Assembly (NCBI GenBank): GCA_900541395.1
Contig: UQJT01000025.1
Coordinates: 1-37,034 of the forward strand
Direction of reading: 5' to 3'
Origin: an uncultured Desulfovibrio sp.
GTDB taxonomy: Bacteria; Desulfobacterota; Desulfovibrionia; Desulfovibrionales; Desulfovibrionaceae
DNA length: 37,034 nucleotides
The position numbers and the translations under genes were made by a program. Within the stretch, counting starts at the first letter, position 1; each line of letters begins with the position of its first letter. A model generated the notes under the pieces. That model saw only the letters and a program-made list of their open reading frames with translations. It had not been told where the DNA came from and did not search any database. Positions 24,365-32,259 of this stretch are shown piece after piece.

Positions 24365-24645
24365 GAGCGGTTTGCTGGTGAAAACGGCAACCGCTCCGGC
24401 GGCCGCGGAAGCGGCCGCCCGCGCCGAATGAGCCTGAAAACCACGCTTTTCAGGCGAAATGACGGCAGCGCCGCTTTTGAAATGGGACAATTTCAAAAGC
24501 AAAATGCCTAGGACATCTCGCCATTGAAATGCTCTGCGGAGTCGAGCCGGGCGAGACTTCCGCAGTGCGGCCGAGGCGCGCTTGCGGCGTGGGGCTCCGG
24601 CTTCACGGGACACTGTGTCTTGGCCGGCAGATATTTTCAATGGCA
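24365..24645 (+). repeat. Structured intergenic region with several perfect hairpins
   Basis: Most of the 443-bp gap between the SMR and LysR genes is inverted repeats. 24365-24396 pairs GAGCGGTT with AACCGCTC. 24398-24419 pairs GGCGGCCGC with GCGGCCGCC around GGAA. 24432-24455 pairs GCCTGAAAA with TTTTCAGGC. 24473-24500 pairs GCTTTTGAAAT with ATTTCAAAAGC around GGGACA. A longer-range 10-bp stem pairs GCCATTGAAA (24520-24529) with TTTCAATGGC (24635-24644) and encloses the right copy of the SMR-flanking motif (24555-24605). No frame looks coding. It is probably a repeat element or composite; an unrecognised RNA is possible. Confidence 0.65.
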
Positions 24646-24699
24646 AAACGCCCTAAAAAGCGTCGGACCGGCGCTCCCGAGCGGAATGTCGGTCGAGGG

Positions 24700-24728
24700 T
24701 TGGACACTATCGGAAAAATAGCTATAAG
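24700..24728 (+). promoter_or_regulatory. Promoter of the LysR gene
   Basis: TTGGAC (24700-24705, 5 of 6) and TATAAG (24723-24728, 5 of 6) are separated by exactly 17 nt. The predicted start of transcription is near 24735. The surrounding ~80 bp are much more AT-rich than the flanking DNA. Confidence 0.68.
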
Positions 24729-24741
24729 CAAGTTAAAATCC

Positions 24742-24756
24742 ATCGGAAAATACGAT
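24742..24756. promoter_or_regulatory. LysR-type T-N11-A operator candidate
   Basis: ATCG and CGAT flank GAAAATA, giving T at 24743 and A at 24755 with 11 nt between them, the generic LysR box. A half-similar site, ATCGGAAAAATA, starts at 24709, 33 bp upstream or about three helical turns. The palindrome lies just downstream of the predicted transcription start, where binding would repress, consistent with autoregulation. Confidence 0.5.
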
Positions 24757-24779
24757 AGATTGATGACGCGGGAGAAAAT

Positions 24780-25664
24780 ATGGCCTGGACCTTGGAGCAA
24801 TTGCGATCGTTTGTGGCGGCGGCGGAACACGGTTCGTTTTCAGCGGCGGCGCGGGCCGGGGGGCGTGCGCAATCCGTCGTCAGCGCCCATATCGCCCTGT
24901 TGGAAGCCGATCTGGGCGTGGATTTGTTCCGGCGCGGCCACATGCCGACCCTGACCGAGGCCGGTGCCCTGCTGCTGGTTGAGGCGCGGGAGGTTTTGTC
25001 CCGCTGCCGTCGCCTGGATGAGCGCGCTCACGCTTTGTGCCGCAGCGGAGTGAGCGCGTTGCGCATCGGCGTGGAAGAGGGATTGCCCTTCGGACCGATC
25101 ATGGAAGTGCTTGGCAAGTTTTCCGAACAGTTCCCCCATGTGGAGGCCGATGTGCTGGCCATGCCCTCGGCCGAGGCGAATTGGTGGATGACGGAAGACA
25201 CGTTGGCGCTGGGAGTGTTCTTTGACGCTCCGGCTCTGCGCGCCGACGGGCGCGAGCTGTGTTGTCTGGGCGCGGTGGAACGGGTGTTGGCCACGGCGGA
25301 GAGTCATCCTTTGGCCCGTGCCGGACGCGTTACCCACGACGAACTGGCCCGCTATCGTCAGATTGTGATCCGTTCGGGCATGGACAGACATGAAGGGGAC
25401 GCCGTCCTGAGTCCTCTGCGCTGGTATACCAACAATTACTATACCGCCGCCGATATGGCGGCGCGAGGTCTGGGCTGGACGCTGCTGCCCGTGTCCGTGG
25501 CCCCGCCGGAATATGTGTTGCCCGGTTTGACGCTGCTGCGCCGGACGGAATGCCGCTTTTCGGCCTTGAACATCATGCTGGTCTGGAAACCGCACGTGGC
25601 GGACGAGAAACTGCGCGTCTGGCTGCAAGCCGAATTGACGCGTGTTCTGCGTCCTGCGCTCTGA
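24780..25664 (+). CDS. LysR-family transcriptional regulator
   Basis: Regulator of 294 residues. The N-terminal winged helix-turn-helix is clear (LEQLRSFVAAAEHGSFSAAA, with the recognition-helix region AQSVVSAHIALLEADLGVDL and LFRRGHMPTLTEAG). The C-terminal ~200 residues form the inducer-binding domain. GGGAG lies 5-6 bases before the ATG. It is divergent from the SMR gene, the usual arrangement of a LysR protein with its target, but 443 bp of structured DNA lie between, so control of the SMR gene is a guess. The inducer is unknown. Confidence 0.92.
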   Translation: MAWTLEQLRSFVAAAEHGSFSAAARAGGRAQSVVSAHIALLEADLGVDLFRRGHMPTLTEAGALLLVEAREVLSRCRRLDERAHALCRSGVSALRIGVEEGLPFGPIMEVLGKFSEQFPHVEADVLAMPSAEANWWMTEDTLALGVFFDAPALRADGRELCCLGAVERVLATAESHPLARAGRVTHDELARYRQIVIRSGMDRHEGDAVLSPLRWYTNNYYTAADMAARGLGWTLLPVSVAPPEYVLPGLTLLRRTECRFSALNIMLVWKPHVADEKLRVWLQAELTRVLRPAL

Positions 25665-25860
25665 CGCCCTGCCTGTGCACCGCGTTTCCCTTCAAAATTT
25701 TCTCGGCTGTTTCAGTCTGAAGAGCGTATGGCCTCAAGCTCCGGAAAGCGGTCTCCCGGACGGGCGAAGCCTTCGGAGCAGGGGGACGGCGCGCAAGCGG
25801 CCGCCGCTCTGAACGCTCCTCTTCTTGCGCTCGACCCGGGAACGTGGTAGCGCGTTGAAG

Positions 25861-26544
25861 ATGTTCACCAGTAATTTTTCCGCCGGTCTGGCCGAATTGG
25901 CCACGGCTTTCGTGCCAGTGCTTCTGGGGATTGTTCTGCATGAGGTGGCTCACGGCTGGGTGGCGTCGCTGCGCGGCGATCAGACCGCCCGTATGCTCGG
26001 CCGCCTGACCCTCAATCCCGTACCTCATATCGATCCCATGGGCCTTGTCATGTTCGCGGTCACGGCCCTGTTCACGCCCATCGTGTTCGGCTGGGCCAAG
26101 CCCGTTCCCGTCAACGAACGCAACATGCGCAACCCTCGTCGGGACATGATGCTGGTGTCCGTCGCCGGGCCCCTGACCAACATGCTCCTGGCCGTGCTGT
26201 TTGCCGTGGGCCTGGGCCTGGTGGTCAAGTTCGCGCCCGCGGACGCCACTCTCTCCGGCGGATTGTGGGCCTTTCTGTTCCGCATGTTCCGGGTGGGGAT
26301 CATCGCCAATTTCGGCTTGGCCTGGATCAATCTGTTGCCTATTCCGCCCCTGGACGGCAGCCACATCGTGGAGGGGTTGTTGCCCCCCCGCCTGGGCTGG
26401 AGCTATTCGCGCCTGGGACGCTATGGTTTCCTCCTTTTGCTGGTGCTGCTCATGACCGGAGTGGTGGGCGCGGTTCTGCTGCCGCTCATCCAGATTTCGG
26501 TGAATGTGGCGCTGACTCTGGTACAATGGCTTCTTTCCCTGTGA
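25861..26544 (+). CDS. M50 site-2-type membrane zinc metalloprotease
   Basis: Membrane protein of 227 residues related to site-2 proteases of the short type (no PDZ domain). The zinc motif is H27-E28-x-x-H31 in VLHEVAHGW. The second zinc-ligand site is INLLPIPPLDGSH. About six hydrophobic segments surround them. ATG 25861 is preferred over an in-frame TTG at 25825 because protein-like hydrophobic sequence begins there; the ribosome-binding site is weak. It is 29 bp before trpS and probably cotranscribed. The 196 bp upstream hold GC-rich imperfect inverted repeats and nothing I can name. The substrate is unknown. Confidence 0.86.
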   Translation: MFTSNFSAGLAELATAFVPVLLGIVLHEVAHGWVASLRGDQTARMLGRLTLNPVPHIDPMGLVMFAVTALFTPIVFGWAKPVPVNERNMRNPRRDMMLVSVAGPLTNMLLAVLFAVGLGLVVKFAPADATLSGGLWAFLFRMFRVGIIANFGLAWINLLPIPPLDGSHIVEGLLPPRLGWSYSRLGRYGFLLLLVLLMTGVVGAVLLPLIQISVNVALTLVQWLLSL

Positions 26545-26573
26545 CCTCAATGCTTTTCAAGCAGGAGCACGCC

Positions 26574-27563
26574 ATGACGGCGAAACAACGCACGGTATCG
26601 GGTATGCGGCCCACGGGTCCGCTGCACATCGGACATTATTTCGGAGCGCTCAAAAACTGGGTGGCCATGCAGGACGAGACGGAGGCCTTTTTCTTCGTGG
26701 CCGACTGGCACGCGCTGACCAGCGACTACGCCGACACTTCGCGCATCAACGAATACGTGCGCGACATGGTGGTGGACTGGCTGTCCGTGGGGCTGGACCC
26801 GGCCAAATGCGCCGTTTACCGGCAGTCCGAGGTCAAAGAAACGGCCGAACTGCATCTGCTTTTGTCCATGATCACTCCTCTGGGCTGGCTGGAACGCAAC
26901 CCCACCTACAAGGAACAGCAGCAGGAAATCACGACCAAGGACCTGGGCAACTACGGCTTCCTGGGGTACCCCGTGCTCATGGCTTCGGACATCATCCAGC
27001 ACCGGCCTCAGTGGGTGCCCGTAGGGCAGGACCAGTTGCCGCACATGGAGCTGACTCGTGAAATCGTACGCCGTTTCAACTACCTGTACGGCGAGGTGTT
27101 TCCCGAACCGCAGGCTCGGCTGACCCCGGCCGCCAAGTGTCCGGGGCTGGACGGCCGCAAGATGTCCAAAAGCTACGGCAACGGCATTTTTCTTAAAGAC
27201 ACCCCGGCCGATATCGAGCCCAAGGTGAAGACCATGTTCACCGACCCGGCCCGCTTGCGCCGTTCCGATCCCGGCAATCCTGATGTGTGCAATCTGTTCC
27301 CCTATCACGTGCTCATGACCGCGCCCGAGCTTCAGGCCGAAATTAGGGAGGGCTGTACCACCGCCACCCTGGGCTGCGTGGATTGCAAAAAAATCTTCCT
27401 CAGGAGCCTGGAGGCTTTTCTGGCGCCGCTGCACGAACGGCGGGCCGCCATTCTGGCCCGGCCGGGCCTGGTGGAGGAAATTCTCATGGACGGCAACGCC
27501 AAGGCGCGGGAATCTGTCGCGGAGACCATGCGTCTGGTGCGTACCGCCATGCATCTGGCGTGA
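26574..27563 (+). CDS. trpS: Tryptophanyl-tRNA synthetase
   Basis: Class I synthetase of 329 residues charging tRNA-Trp. HIGH is at residues 18-21 (GPLHIGHYFGALKNW) and KMSKS is in LDGRKMSKSYGNGI. Between them LLSMITPLGWLERNPTYKEQ and YPVLMASDII are conserved TrpS blocks. The start at ATG 26574 has AGGAG 7 bases upstream; the longer frame upstream overlaps the M50 gene and is not protein-like. Its stop overlaps a possible GTG start of the next gene. Confidence 0.97.
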   Translation: MTAKQRTVSGMRPTGPLHIGHYFGALKNWVAMQDETEAFFFVADWHALTSDYADTSRINEYVRDMVVDWLSVGLDPAKCAVYRQSEVKETAELHLLLSMITPLGWLERNPTYKEQQQEITTKDLGNYGFLGYPVLMASDIIQHRPQWVPVGQDQLPHMELTREIVRRFNYLYGEVFPEPQARLTPAAKCPGLDGRKMSKSYGNGIFLKDTPADIEPKVKTMFTDPARLRRSDPGNPDVCNLFPYHVLMTAPELQAEIREGCTTATLGCVDCKKIFLRSLEAFLAPLHERRAAILARPGLVEEILMDGNAKARESVAETMRLVRTAMHLA

Positions 27564-27574
27564 CGGACCGCGCC

Positions 27575-28084
27575 ATGAGCGACTTGAGCCATCCCAAAGT
27601 GGTGGACCGGTCCGGGCTGCCGGCCCGGCTGGCCCCTCTGCGCGAGGCGGGCCGCCGCATCGTGTTCACCAACGGCTGTTACGACATCCTGCATCCGGGG
27701 CATGTGGATCTGCTGGCTCGGGCGCGGGAACTGGGCGACCTGTTGGTGCTCGGTCTCAATAGTGACGATTCGGTGCGGCGGCTGAACAAGGGAGCCGGAA
27801 GGCCTTTCAATCCCTTCGCCGCCCGCGCCTTCGTGCTGGCCCACCTGACAAGCGTGGATCTTGTGGTGGGATTTGACGAGGATACGCCGCTCGAACTTAT
27901 CCGGGCGGTGCGCCCCCAGGTGCTGGTCAAAGGCGGCGACTGGGGGCTGGACGCCATTGTCGGCCGCGACGTGGTGGAAGCCGACGGCGGAGAGGTGCGC
28001 GCCTTGCCCCTGCTGCCCGGCTGGTCCACCACAGCGCTCGCCCGACGCATCGCCGAACTCGGCCGGAAAGGTTTGCAACCGTGA
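27575..28084 (+). CDS. rfaE2: D-glycero-beta-D-manno-heptose 1-phosphate adenylyltransferase
   Basis: Cytidylyltransferase-fold enzyme of 169 residues that activates heptose 1-phosphate with ATP for LPS inner core. Motifs are RRIVFTNGCYDILHPGH (HxGH nucleotide site), LVLGLNSDDSVRRLNKG and VLVKGGDW. It corresponds to the C-terminal half of E. coli HldE (the kinase half is absent), so the organism should carry a separate kinase gene. The start could be ATG 27575 or GTG 27560, which overlaps the trpS stop as GTGA; neither has a strong Shine-Dalgarno. Its stop overlaps the mlaE start. Confidence 0.93.
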   Translation: MSDLSHPKVVDRSGLPARLAPLREAGRRIVFTNGCYDILHPGHVDLLARARELGDLLVLGLNSDDSVRRLNKGAGRPFNPFAARAFVLAHLTSVDLVVGFDEDTPLELIRAVRPQVLVKGGDWGLDAIVGRDVVEADGGEVRALPLLPGWSTTALARRIAELGRKGLQP

Positions 28085-29244
28085 ACGCTACCCTTCGCAC
28101 GGAACTTGTCGACGGCACCCTGCGCGTGGCGGCGTCGGGAGTCTGGGCGATAGGCGCGTCTTCCGAAAGAAAGAAGGGGCGGCGCGGCGATGCCGGACCC
28201 GATCCCGCCGTCGTGGATGCGGCCGAGCAGGCCGTCGGCGCCGCCGACGTACGGGCCGTCGTGTTCTGCGCGGATGAGGTGGAAGACTGGGACAGTTCGC
28301 TTCTGGCCGTGTTTTCCCGTTTGATGAACGCGGCCGCCGGACGCGACCTGCCGGTGGATACCGGCAAATTGCCCGAGGGCATGTCCCGTCTGCTCACCCT
28401 GGCGCGGGAAGTGCCCGCCCCGGCCCAGGAACCGGTGGAGCACCACGACCCGGGGGTTCTGGAACTGGTGGGCGACAAGACCCTGGCCATGCCGGGCATC
28501 GCCCTCAACGTCACCGCTTTTGTGGGCGAAGTGGCGGCCAGCCTGGGCCGTTTTTTCACCGGACGGGCTTCCTTCAGCGGCCGCGATTTGTGGAGGGCCT
28601 TCCGCGAATGCGGGGTGGACGCTCTGCCCATCGTTTCCCTCACCAGTCTGCTTCTGGGCCTTATTCTGGCCTTTGTCAGCGCCATCCAGCTGCGCATGTT
28701 CGGAGCCGAAATTTATGTGGCCGCCCTGGTGGGCGTGGCTATGGTGCGGGTCATGGGGCCGGTGCTCACGGGCATCGTGCTGGCCGGGCGTACAGGGGCT
28801 TCGTTCGCGGCCATCATCGGCAGCATGCAGGTCAACGAGGAAGTGGATTCCCTTGTTACTTTCGGCATCGCTCCCGTGGACTTTTTGGTCCTGCCCCGAG
28901 TGCTGGGCCTGGCTGTCATGACTCCGCTGCTGGCCGTGTACGCCGACGTCATGGGTATTGTGGGCGGCTTCATCGTGGGCGTCCTGATGCTGGACATCGC
29001 GCCCTCCGCCTACTGGGAAAATACGTTCGGCAACATTGCTCCCGGCTATTTGTGGATCGGGTTGCTGCACGCCCTGGTGTTCGGCTTCGTGGTGTCGCTG
29101 TGCGGCTGTTACCAGGGCATGCGCAGCGGTCGCAACGCCGAGGCCGTGGGCCGGGCCACCACCGCCGCCGTGGTCAATTCCATCGTGGGTATTATCGTGT
29201 CCACATCCATCATTACCGTCATCTTTACGGTGATCGATCTATGA
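28081..29244 (+). CDS. mlaE: MlaE-family phospholipid ABC transporter permease with N-terminal STAS domain
   Basis: The protein has 387 residues, about 120 longer than E. coli MlaE. Residues 1-~115 form a STAS-like domain (with DSSLLAVFSRLMNAA), equivalent to the separate MlaB of E. coli. The rest is the MlaE permease with LTSLLLGLILAFVSAIQL, VGVAMVRVMGPVLTGI, LAGRTGASFAAIIGSMQVNE and the conserved VLPRVLGLAVMTPLL. It belongs to the inner-membrane complex moving phospholipids to or from the outer membrane. The GTG start overlaps the rfaE2 stop (GTGA); its stop overlaps the mlaF start (ATGA). Confidence 0.93.
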   Translation: MNATLRTELVDGTLRVAASGVWAIGASSERKKGRRGDAGPDPAVVDAAEQAVGAADVRAVVFCADEVEDWDSSLLAVFSRLMNAAAGRDLPVDTGKLPEGMSRLLTLAREVPAPAQEPVEHHDPGVLELVGDKTLAMPGIALNVTAFVGEVAASLGRFFTGRASFSGRDLWRAFRECGVDALPIVSLTSLLLGLILAFVSAIQLRMFGAEIYVAALVGVAMVRVMGPVLTGIVLAGRTGASFAAIIGSMQVNEEVDSLVTFGIAPVDFLVLPRVLGLAVMTPLLAVYADVMGIVGGFIVGVLMLDIAPSAYWENTFGNIAPGYLWIGLLHALVFGFVVSLCGCYQGMRSGRNAEAVGRATTAAVVNSIVGIIVSTSIITVIFTVIDL

Positions 29245-30086
29245 ACTCCGCTTTCGACGTTCCCGACGGGTCCGCGTCCGAACGGACCGCCTCTGCCGAA
29301 GGCGCGACTCCGGAGAAGGAGAGCGCGCCCGTTGCAGTGGACGTGCGCGACGTGACGGTGGCTTTCGGGGCGCGGGTCATTCAGCAGCATTTGACTTTCA
29401 GCGTGCGCCGGGGCGAGGTGTTGGTGATTATGGGCGGCAGCGGCAGCGGCAAAAGCTCGCTTCTGCGGGTGCTCATGGGGCTGGCGCGGCCCGCCGCGGG
29501 CAGCGTGTTTTACGGAGACAAAGATTTCTGGGGCTCGGACAGCGCCGCCCGTGCGGCTGTGATGCGCAAGGTGGGCGTGCTGTTCCAGAGCGGGGCGCTG
29601 TGGACTTCGCGCACCCTGGCCGAGAATGTGGCCTTGCCGTTGGAATACTACACATCTCTTTCGGCCCGGAGTATACGGGAACTGGCCTCTTTCAAACTGG
29701 CCTTGGTGGGGTTGGCAGGGTTTGAGGACTATTATCCCTCCGAAATCAGCGGGGGGATGCGCAAAAGGGCCGGACTGGCCCGCGCCCTGGCGCTGGACCC
29801 CGAAGTGGTCTATTTCGATGAGCCTTCGGCCGGACTGGACCCGGTGAGCGCGGCTCTGCTGGACGATCTTATTCTGGAACTTCGGGCCAGCCTGGGGATG
29901 ACCGTAGTGGTGGTGACTCACGAACTGGCCAGTATTTTCGCCATTGCCGACAACGCCGTGTTTCTGGACGCGGGCAAACGCACCATCACCGCCCAGGGCC
30001 GCCCCGACGATCTGCTTAAAAACGGCCCGCCGGACGTGGTGCGCTTCCTGACCCGCGGCAAGGAAGGCGGAGACGGAAAAAAGTAG
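29241..30086 (+). CDS. mlaF: MlaF-family phospholipid ABC transporter ATPase
   Basis: ABC ATPase of 281 residues with Walker A MGGSGSGKSS, the Mla-type signature ISGGMRKRAGLARALAL, Walker B VVYFDEPSAGLDPV and switch VTHEL. A ~30-residue N-terminal extension rich in Ser, Ala and Glu precedes the domain. The ATG overlaps the mlaE stop. It is followed by 338 bp of repeat DNA before mlaD, an unusual break in an Mla operon. Confidence 0.94.
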   Translation: MNSAFDVPDGSASERTASAEGATPEKESAPVAVDVRDVTVAFGARVIQQHLTFSVRRGEVLVIMGGSGSGKSSLLRVLMGLARPAAGSVFYGDKDFWGSDSAARAAVMRKVGVLFQSGALWTSRTLAENVALPLEYYTSLSARSIRELASFKLALVGLAGFEDYYPSEISGGMRKRAGLARALALDPEVVYFDEPSAGLDPVSAALLDDLILELRASLGMTVVVVTHELASIFAIADNAVFLDAGKRTITAQGRPDDLLKNGPPDVVRFLTRGKEGGDGKK

Positions 30087-30411
30087 CGGGGCGCCGCCCC
30101 GCAACCCGTCGGGGGAATGAGTCCCCCGAGCTCTCTTGTCGGCGTTGCTCCGGCGGTGAATCAGCCTGAGCGACGCGCATGGGGAGGGCAGGGGCATGAT
30201 GCCCCTGACGGAGGGATGGGAAGGCGGAGCCTCCCCGACAGTCGGATGCCGAACCCCGCTTCGCGGAGTTTGCGCCGCCCGCGGCGGCCAAGCCGTCGGG
30301 CGGTAAGGCACGACAATCAGGCGCTGAGTGGCGCGGCAAGCCGCGACCGGCGACCGATTGTCGAGGCTGCCGATAGAGTCGGCAGCCTTATGGGGAGGCG
30401 AAAGCTCCCCA
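30086..30411 (+). repeat. Hairpin-array repeat (family H), copy B with structured core
   Basis: The 338-bp gap inside the Mla operon is a series of hairpins. They are 30086-30102 (GCGGGGC-GCC-GCCCCGC), 30111-30127 (GGGGGA with TCCCCC), about 30142-30176 (GCGTTGCTC with GAGCGACGC), 30189-30207 (CAGGGGCAT with ATGCCCCTG), 30218-30236, the core 30251-30387, and 30392-30410 just before the mlaD ribosome-binding site. The core stems are CCCGC/GCGG at 30251-30271, CCGCCCG with CGGGCGG (30275-30303), CGACAATC (30311-30318) with GATTGTCG (30356-30363), CGCGGC with GCCGCG (30332-30345), and GGCTGCCGA with TCGGCAGCC (30365-30387). All five positions are also paired in copy A, with different bases in several. 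Confidence 0.75.
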
Positions 30412-30424
30412 ATGGAGTAAGAAT

Positions 30425-31408
30425 ATGACGGAACGAGGGACGAAAACGCTGATCGGGGCCTTTGTGCTCGGCGCCCTGGCCCTGCTGGTGGCCGGGGTGC
30501 TGTTGGTGGGCACCGGGGTTCTGTTCAAAAAAAACGTGAAATTCGTTCTGTACTTTGACGCCTCGCTGCGCGGTTTGGTGCAGGGCGCGCCGGTGTACTT
30601 CAAGGGCGTGCGCGTGGGCAAAGTGATGTCCATCCAGATCAGCGCCGACGAGGACGATCGGGAGTTCCGCACTCCGGTGGTCATCGAACTGGAAAACGCG
30701 TTGATCACCGGCGAACGCAAGGGTGATGACGATGAATACAACTTCATGCGTAATGAAGAGGTTGTGCAGGATTTGATCCGGCGCGGTCTGCGGGCCAAAC
30801 TGGGCATGCAGAGTTTCATCACCGGCCAGTTGACCGTGGACCTGGACATCCTGCCCGACGCCAGGCCCGTCGACCCTCTCTCTCTGAGCCGCTTCCGGGG
30901 CTTGCAGCAGATACCCACCGTGCCTTCGTCGCTGGACGCCATGCTTGACGTGCTGAGCCGCATCCCTCTGGAAGATATCGCCCATAAATTCCTGGCCGCG
31001 GTGGACAATATCAACAAGCAGCTCGACGGCATGGACTTGCCCGCTCTGACGGCAGGCATCACCGGCCTGAGCGAAGAAATGCGCGTCCAGCTTGAGCAGT
31101 TGCCCTCCCTGCGCCGGGACGCTCAGGCGGCTCTTCAGGATATTTCGGCCCTGGCCCGTCATGCCGACATTGAACTGAGCGCCACTTTCCGCCGGGCCGA
31201 CAAAGCTCTGGCCGACATCTCGTCACTCAGCAGCGCCGCGCGTAAGGCTATGGATTCCGCCGATCAGTTGCTGCGCGAGGATTCGGCCCCCATGATCGAA
31301 TTGAGCCAAACCATGCGGGCCCTGCGCGAAGCGGCCGCGTCCGTGTCCAACTTGGCCACCCTGCTGGAACTTCAGCCCGACGCCCTGATCTTCGGGAGGA
31401 GTCGATAA
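30425..31408 (+). CDS. mlaD: MlaD-family MCE-domain protein
   Basis: Periplasmic lipid-binding protein of 327 residues anchored by one N-terminal helix (LIGAFVLGALALLVAGVLLV). A single MCE domain covers about residues 37-125, with the typical VYFKGVRVGKVMSIQI. The C-terminal ~150 residues are predicted helical and heptad-like, longer than in E. coli MlaD (183 residues), as in MCE proteins that form extended tubes. GGAG is 8 bases before the ATG. It ends one base into the start of the lipoprotein gene (TAATG). Confidence 0.9.
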   Translation: MTERGTKTLIGAFVLGALALLVAGVLLVGTGVLFKKNVKFVLYFDASLRGLVQGAPVYFKGVRVGKVMSIQISADEDDREFRTPVVIELENALITGERKGDDDEYNFMRNEEVVQDLIRRGLRAKLGMQSFITGQLTVDLDILPDARPVDPLSLSRFRGLQQIPTVPSSLDAMLDVLSRIPLEDIAHKFLAAVDNINKQLDGMDLPALTAGITGLSEEMRVQLEQLPSLRRDAQAALQDISALARHADIELSATFRRADKALADISSLSSAARKAMDSADQLLREDSAPMIELSQTMRALREAAASVSNLATLLELQPDALIFGRSR

Positions 31409-32067
31409 TGAACCATCATCCGGCCGCGCGCCTGACGCACGCGGCGACCCTTATCCTGGCGGCCCTGCCGCTTCTGGCTCTGGCGGCCTGCTTTCGGCCC
31501 TCGCCCCCCGTGCATTTTTATGTTCTGGCCGAACCGCCGGTACGGGCCGTGCCCGCCGACGTTATGGGCAATCCGCCCGGCGTGTCGCCGCGCGTGGGGC
31601 CGCGCGTGGGTATCCTCCCCATCACGTTGCCCGGTTACTTGCAGCGGCCGCAGATGGTGGTGCGCCAAGGCGACAGTGTGGATATCCGGCGCGAGGATTA
31701 CCACCGCTGGGGCGAAGAACTGGGCACGGGCATGGCCCGCGTGCTCAGCGTGTCCATGACCAACAATCTGGCCGACATTCAGGGCGTGGTCATGCCCTTG
31801 CGCATCGGCGCGCCCGTGGACCTGCGCGTGCAGGTGGAGGCGCGGCGTTTCGAGGGCAGCCCTGAAGGCGAGGTTTATCTGGAAGCCCTGTGGAGCGTGC
31901 AGAAGGAGGGTCAGGCCCTGCGCGAGGGACATTTTCTTTCCCATCGCCGGGCCGGTCCGGGCATGGCCTCGCTGGTCGAAACCCAGTCCGCCCTGCTGGA
32001 GGAACTGGGGGCGGAACTGGCCGCGGGCGTGCGGGCCGTCACGGTTTCGGGCGAGCCGGGCGTTTGA
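31408..32067 (+). CDS. PqiC/ABC-type transport auxiliary lipoprotein
   Basis: Protein of 219 residues with a lipoprotein signal peptide (LILAALPLLALAAC, acylated Cys near residue 30). The PqiC-family pattern is clear: YVLAEPP, then VGILPITLPGYLQRPQMVVR and YHRWGEELGTGMARVLSVSM. These lipoproteins sit on the periplasmic side of the outer membrane and partner MCE transporters. It is coupled to mlaD by a one-base overlap, so this Mla complex appears to use a PqiC-type partner; mlaC and mlaA are not in the window. Confidence 0.88.
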   Translation: MNHHPAARLTHAATLILAALPLLALAACFRPSPPVHFYVLAEPPVRAVPADVMGNPPGVSPRVGPRVGILPITLPGYLQRPQMVVRQGDSVDIRREDYHRWGEELGTGMARVLSVSMTNNLADIQGVVMPLRIGAPVDLRVQVEARRFEGSPEGEVYLEALWSVQKEGQALREGHFLSHRRAGPGMASLVETQSALLEELGAELAAGVRAVTVSGEPGV

Positions 32068-32259
32068 ACCTCGTCAACGCTCTATAACGGAGGGGAAAAG
32101 GCCCTTGCGCGGCAGGGAGCGTTCGGGCCGCCCTTTGGCGGCGCGAAGCCTCCGACTCGACAAACGCCTTCTAATCCGGCATGGTGAACAACGCCGACGA
32201 CAGCCCGGAATGCTCCGCGCCTCTGAAGCGTGGACCCCGGCGCCCAACAAGGAGTTTCC

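Noticed and set aside
30086..30424. tRNA or other classical RNA gene in the mlaF-mlaD gap
   Set aside because: No cloverleaf with a T-loop consensus or CCA-type end could be drawn; the stems are a linear row.
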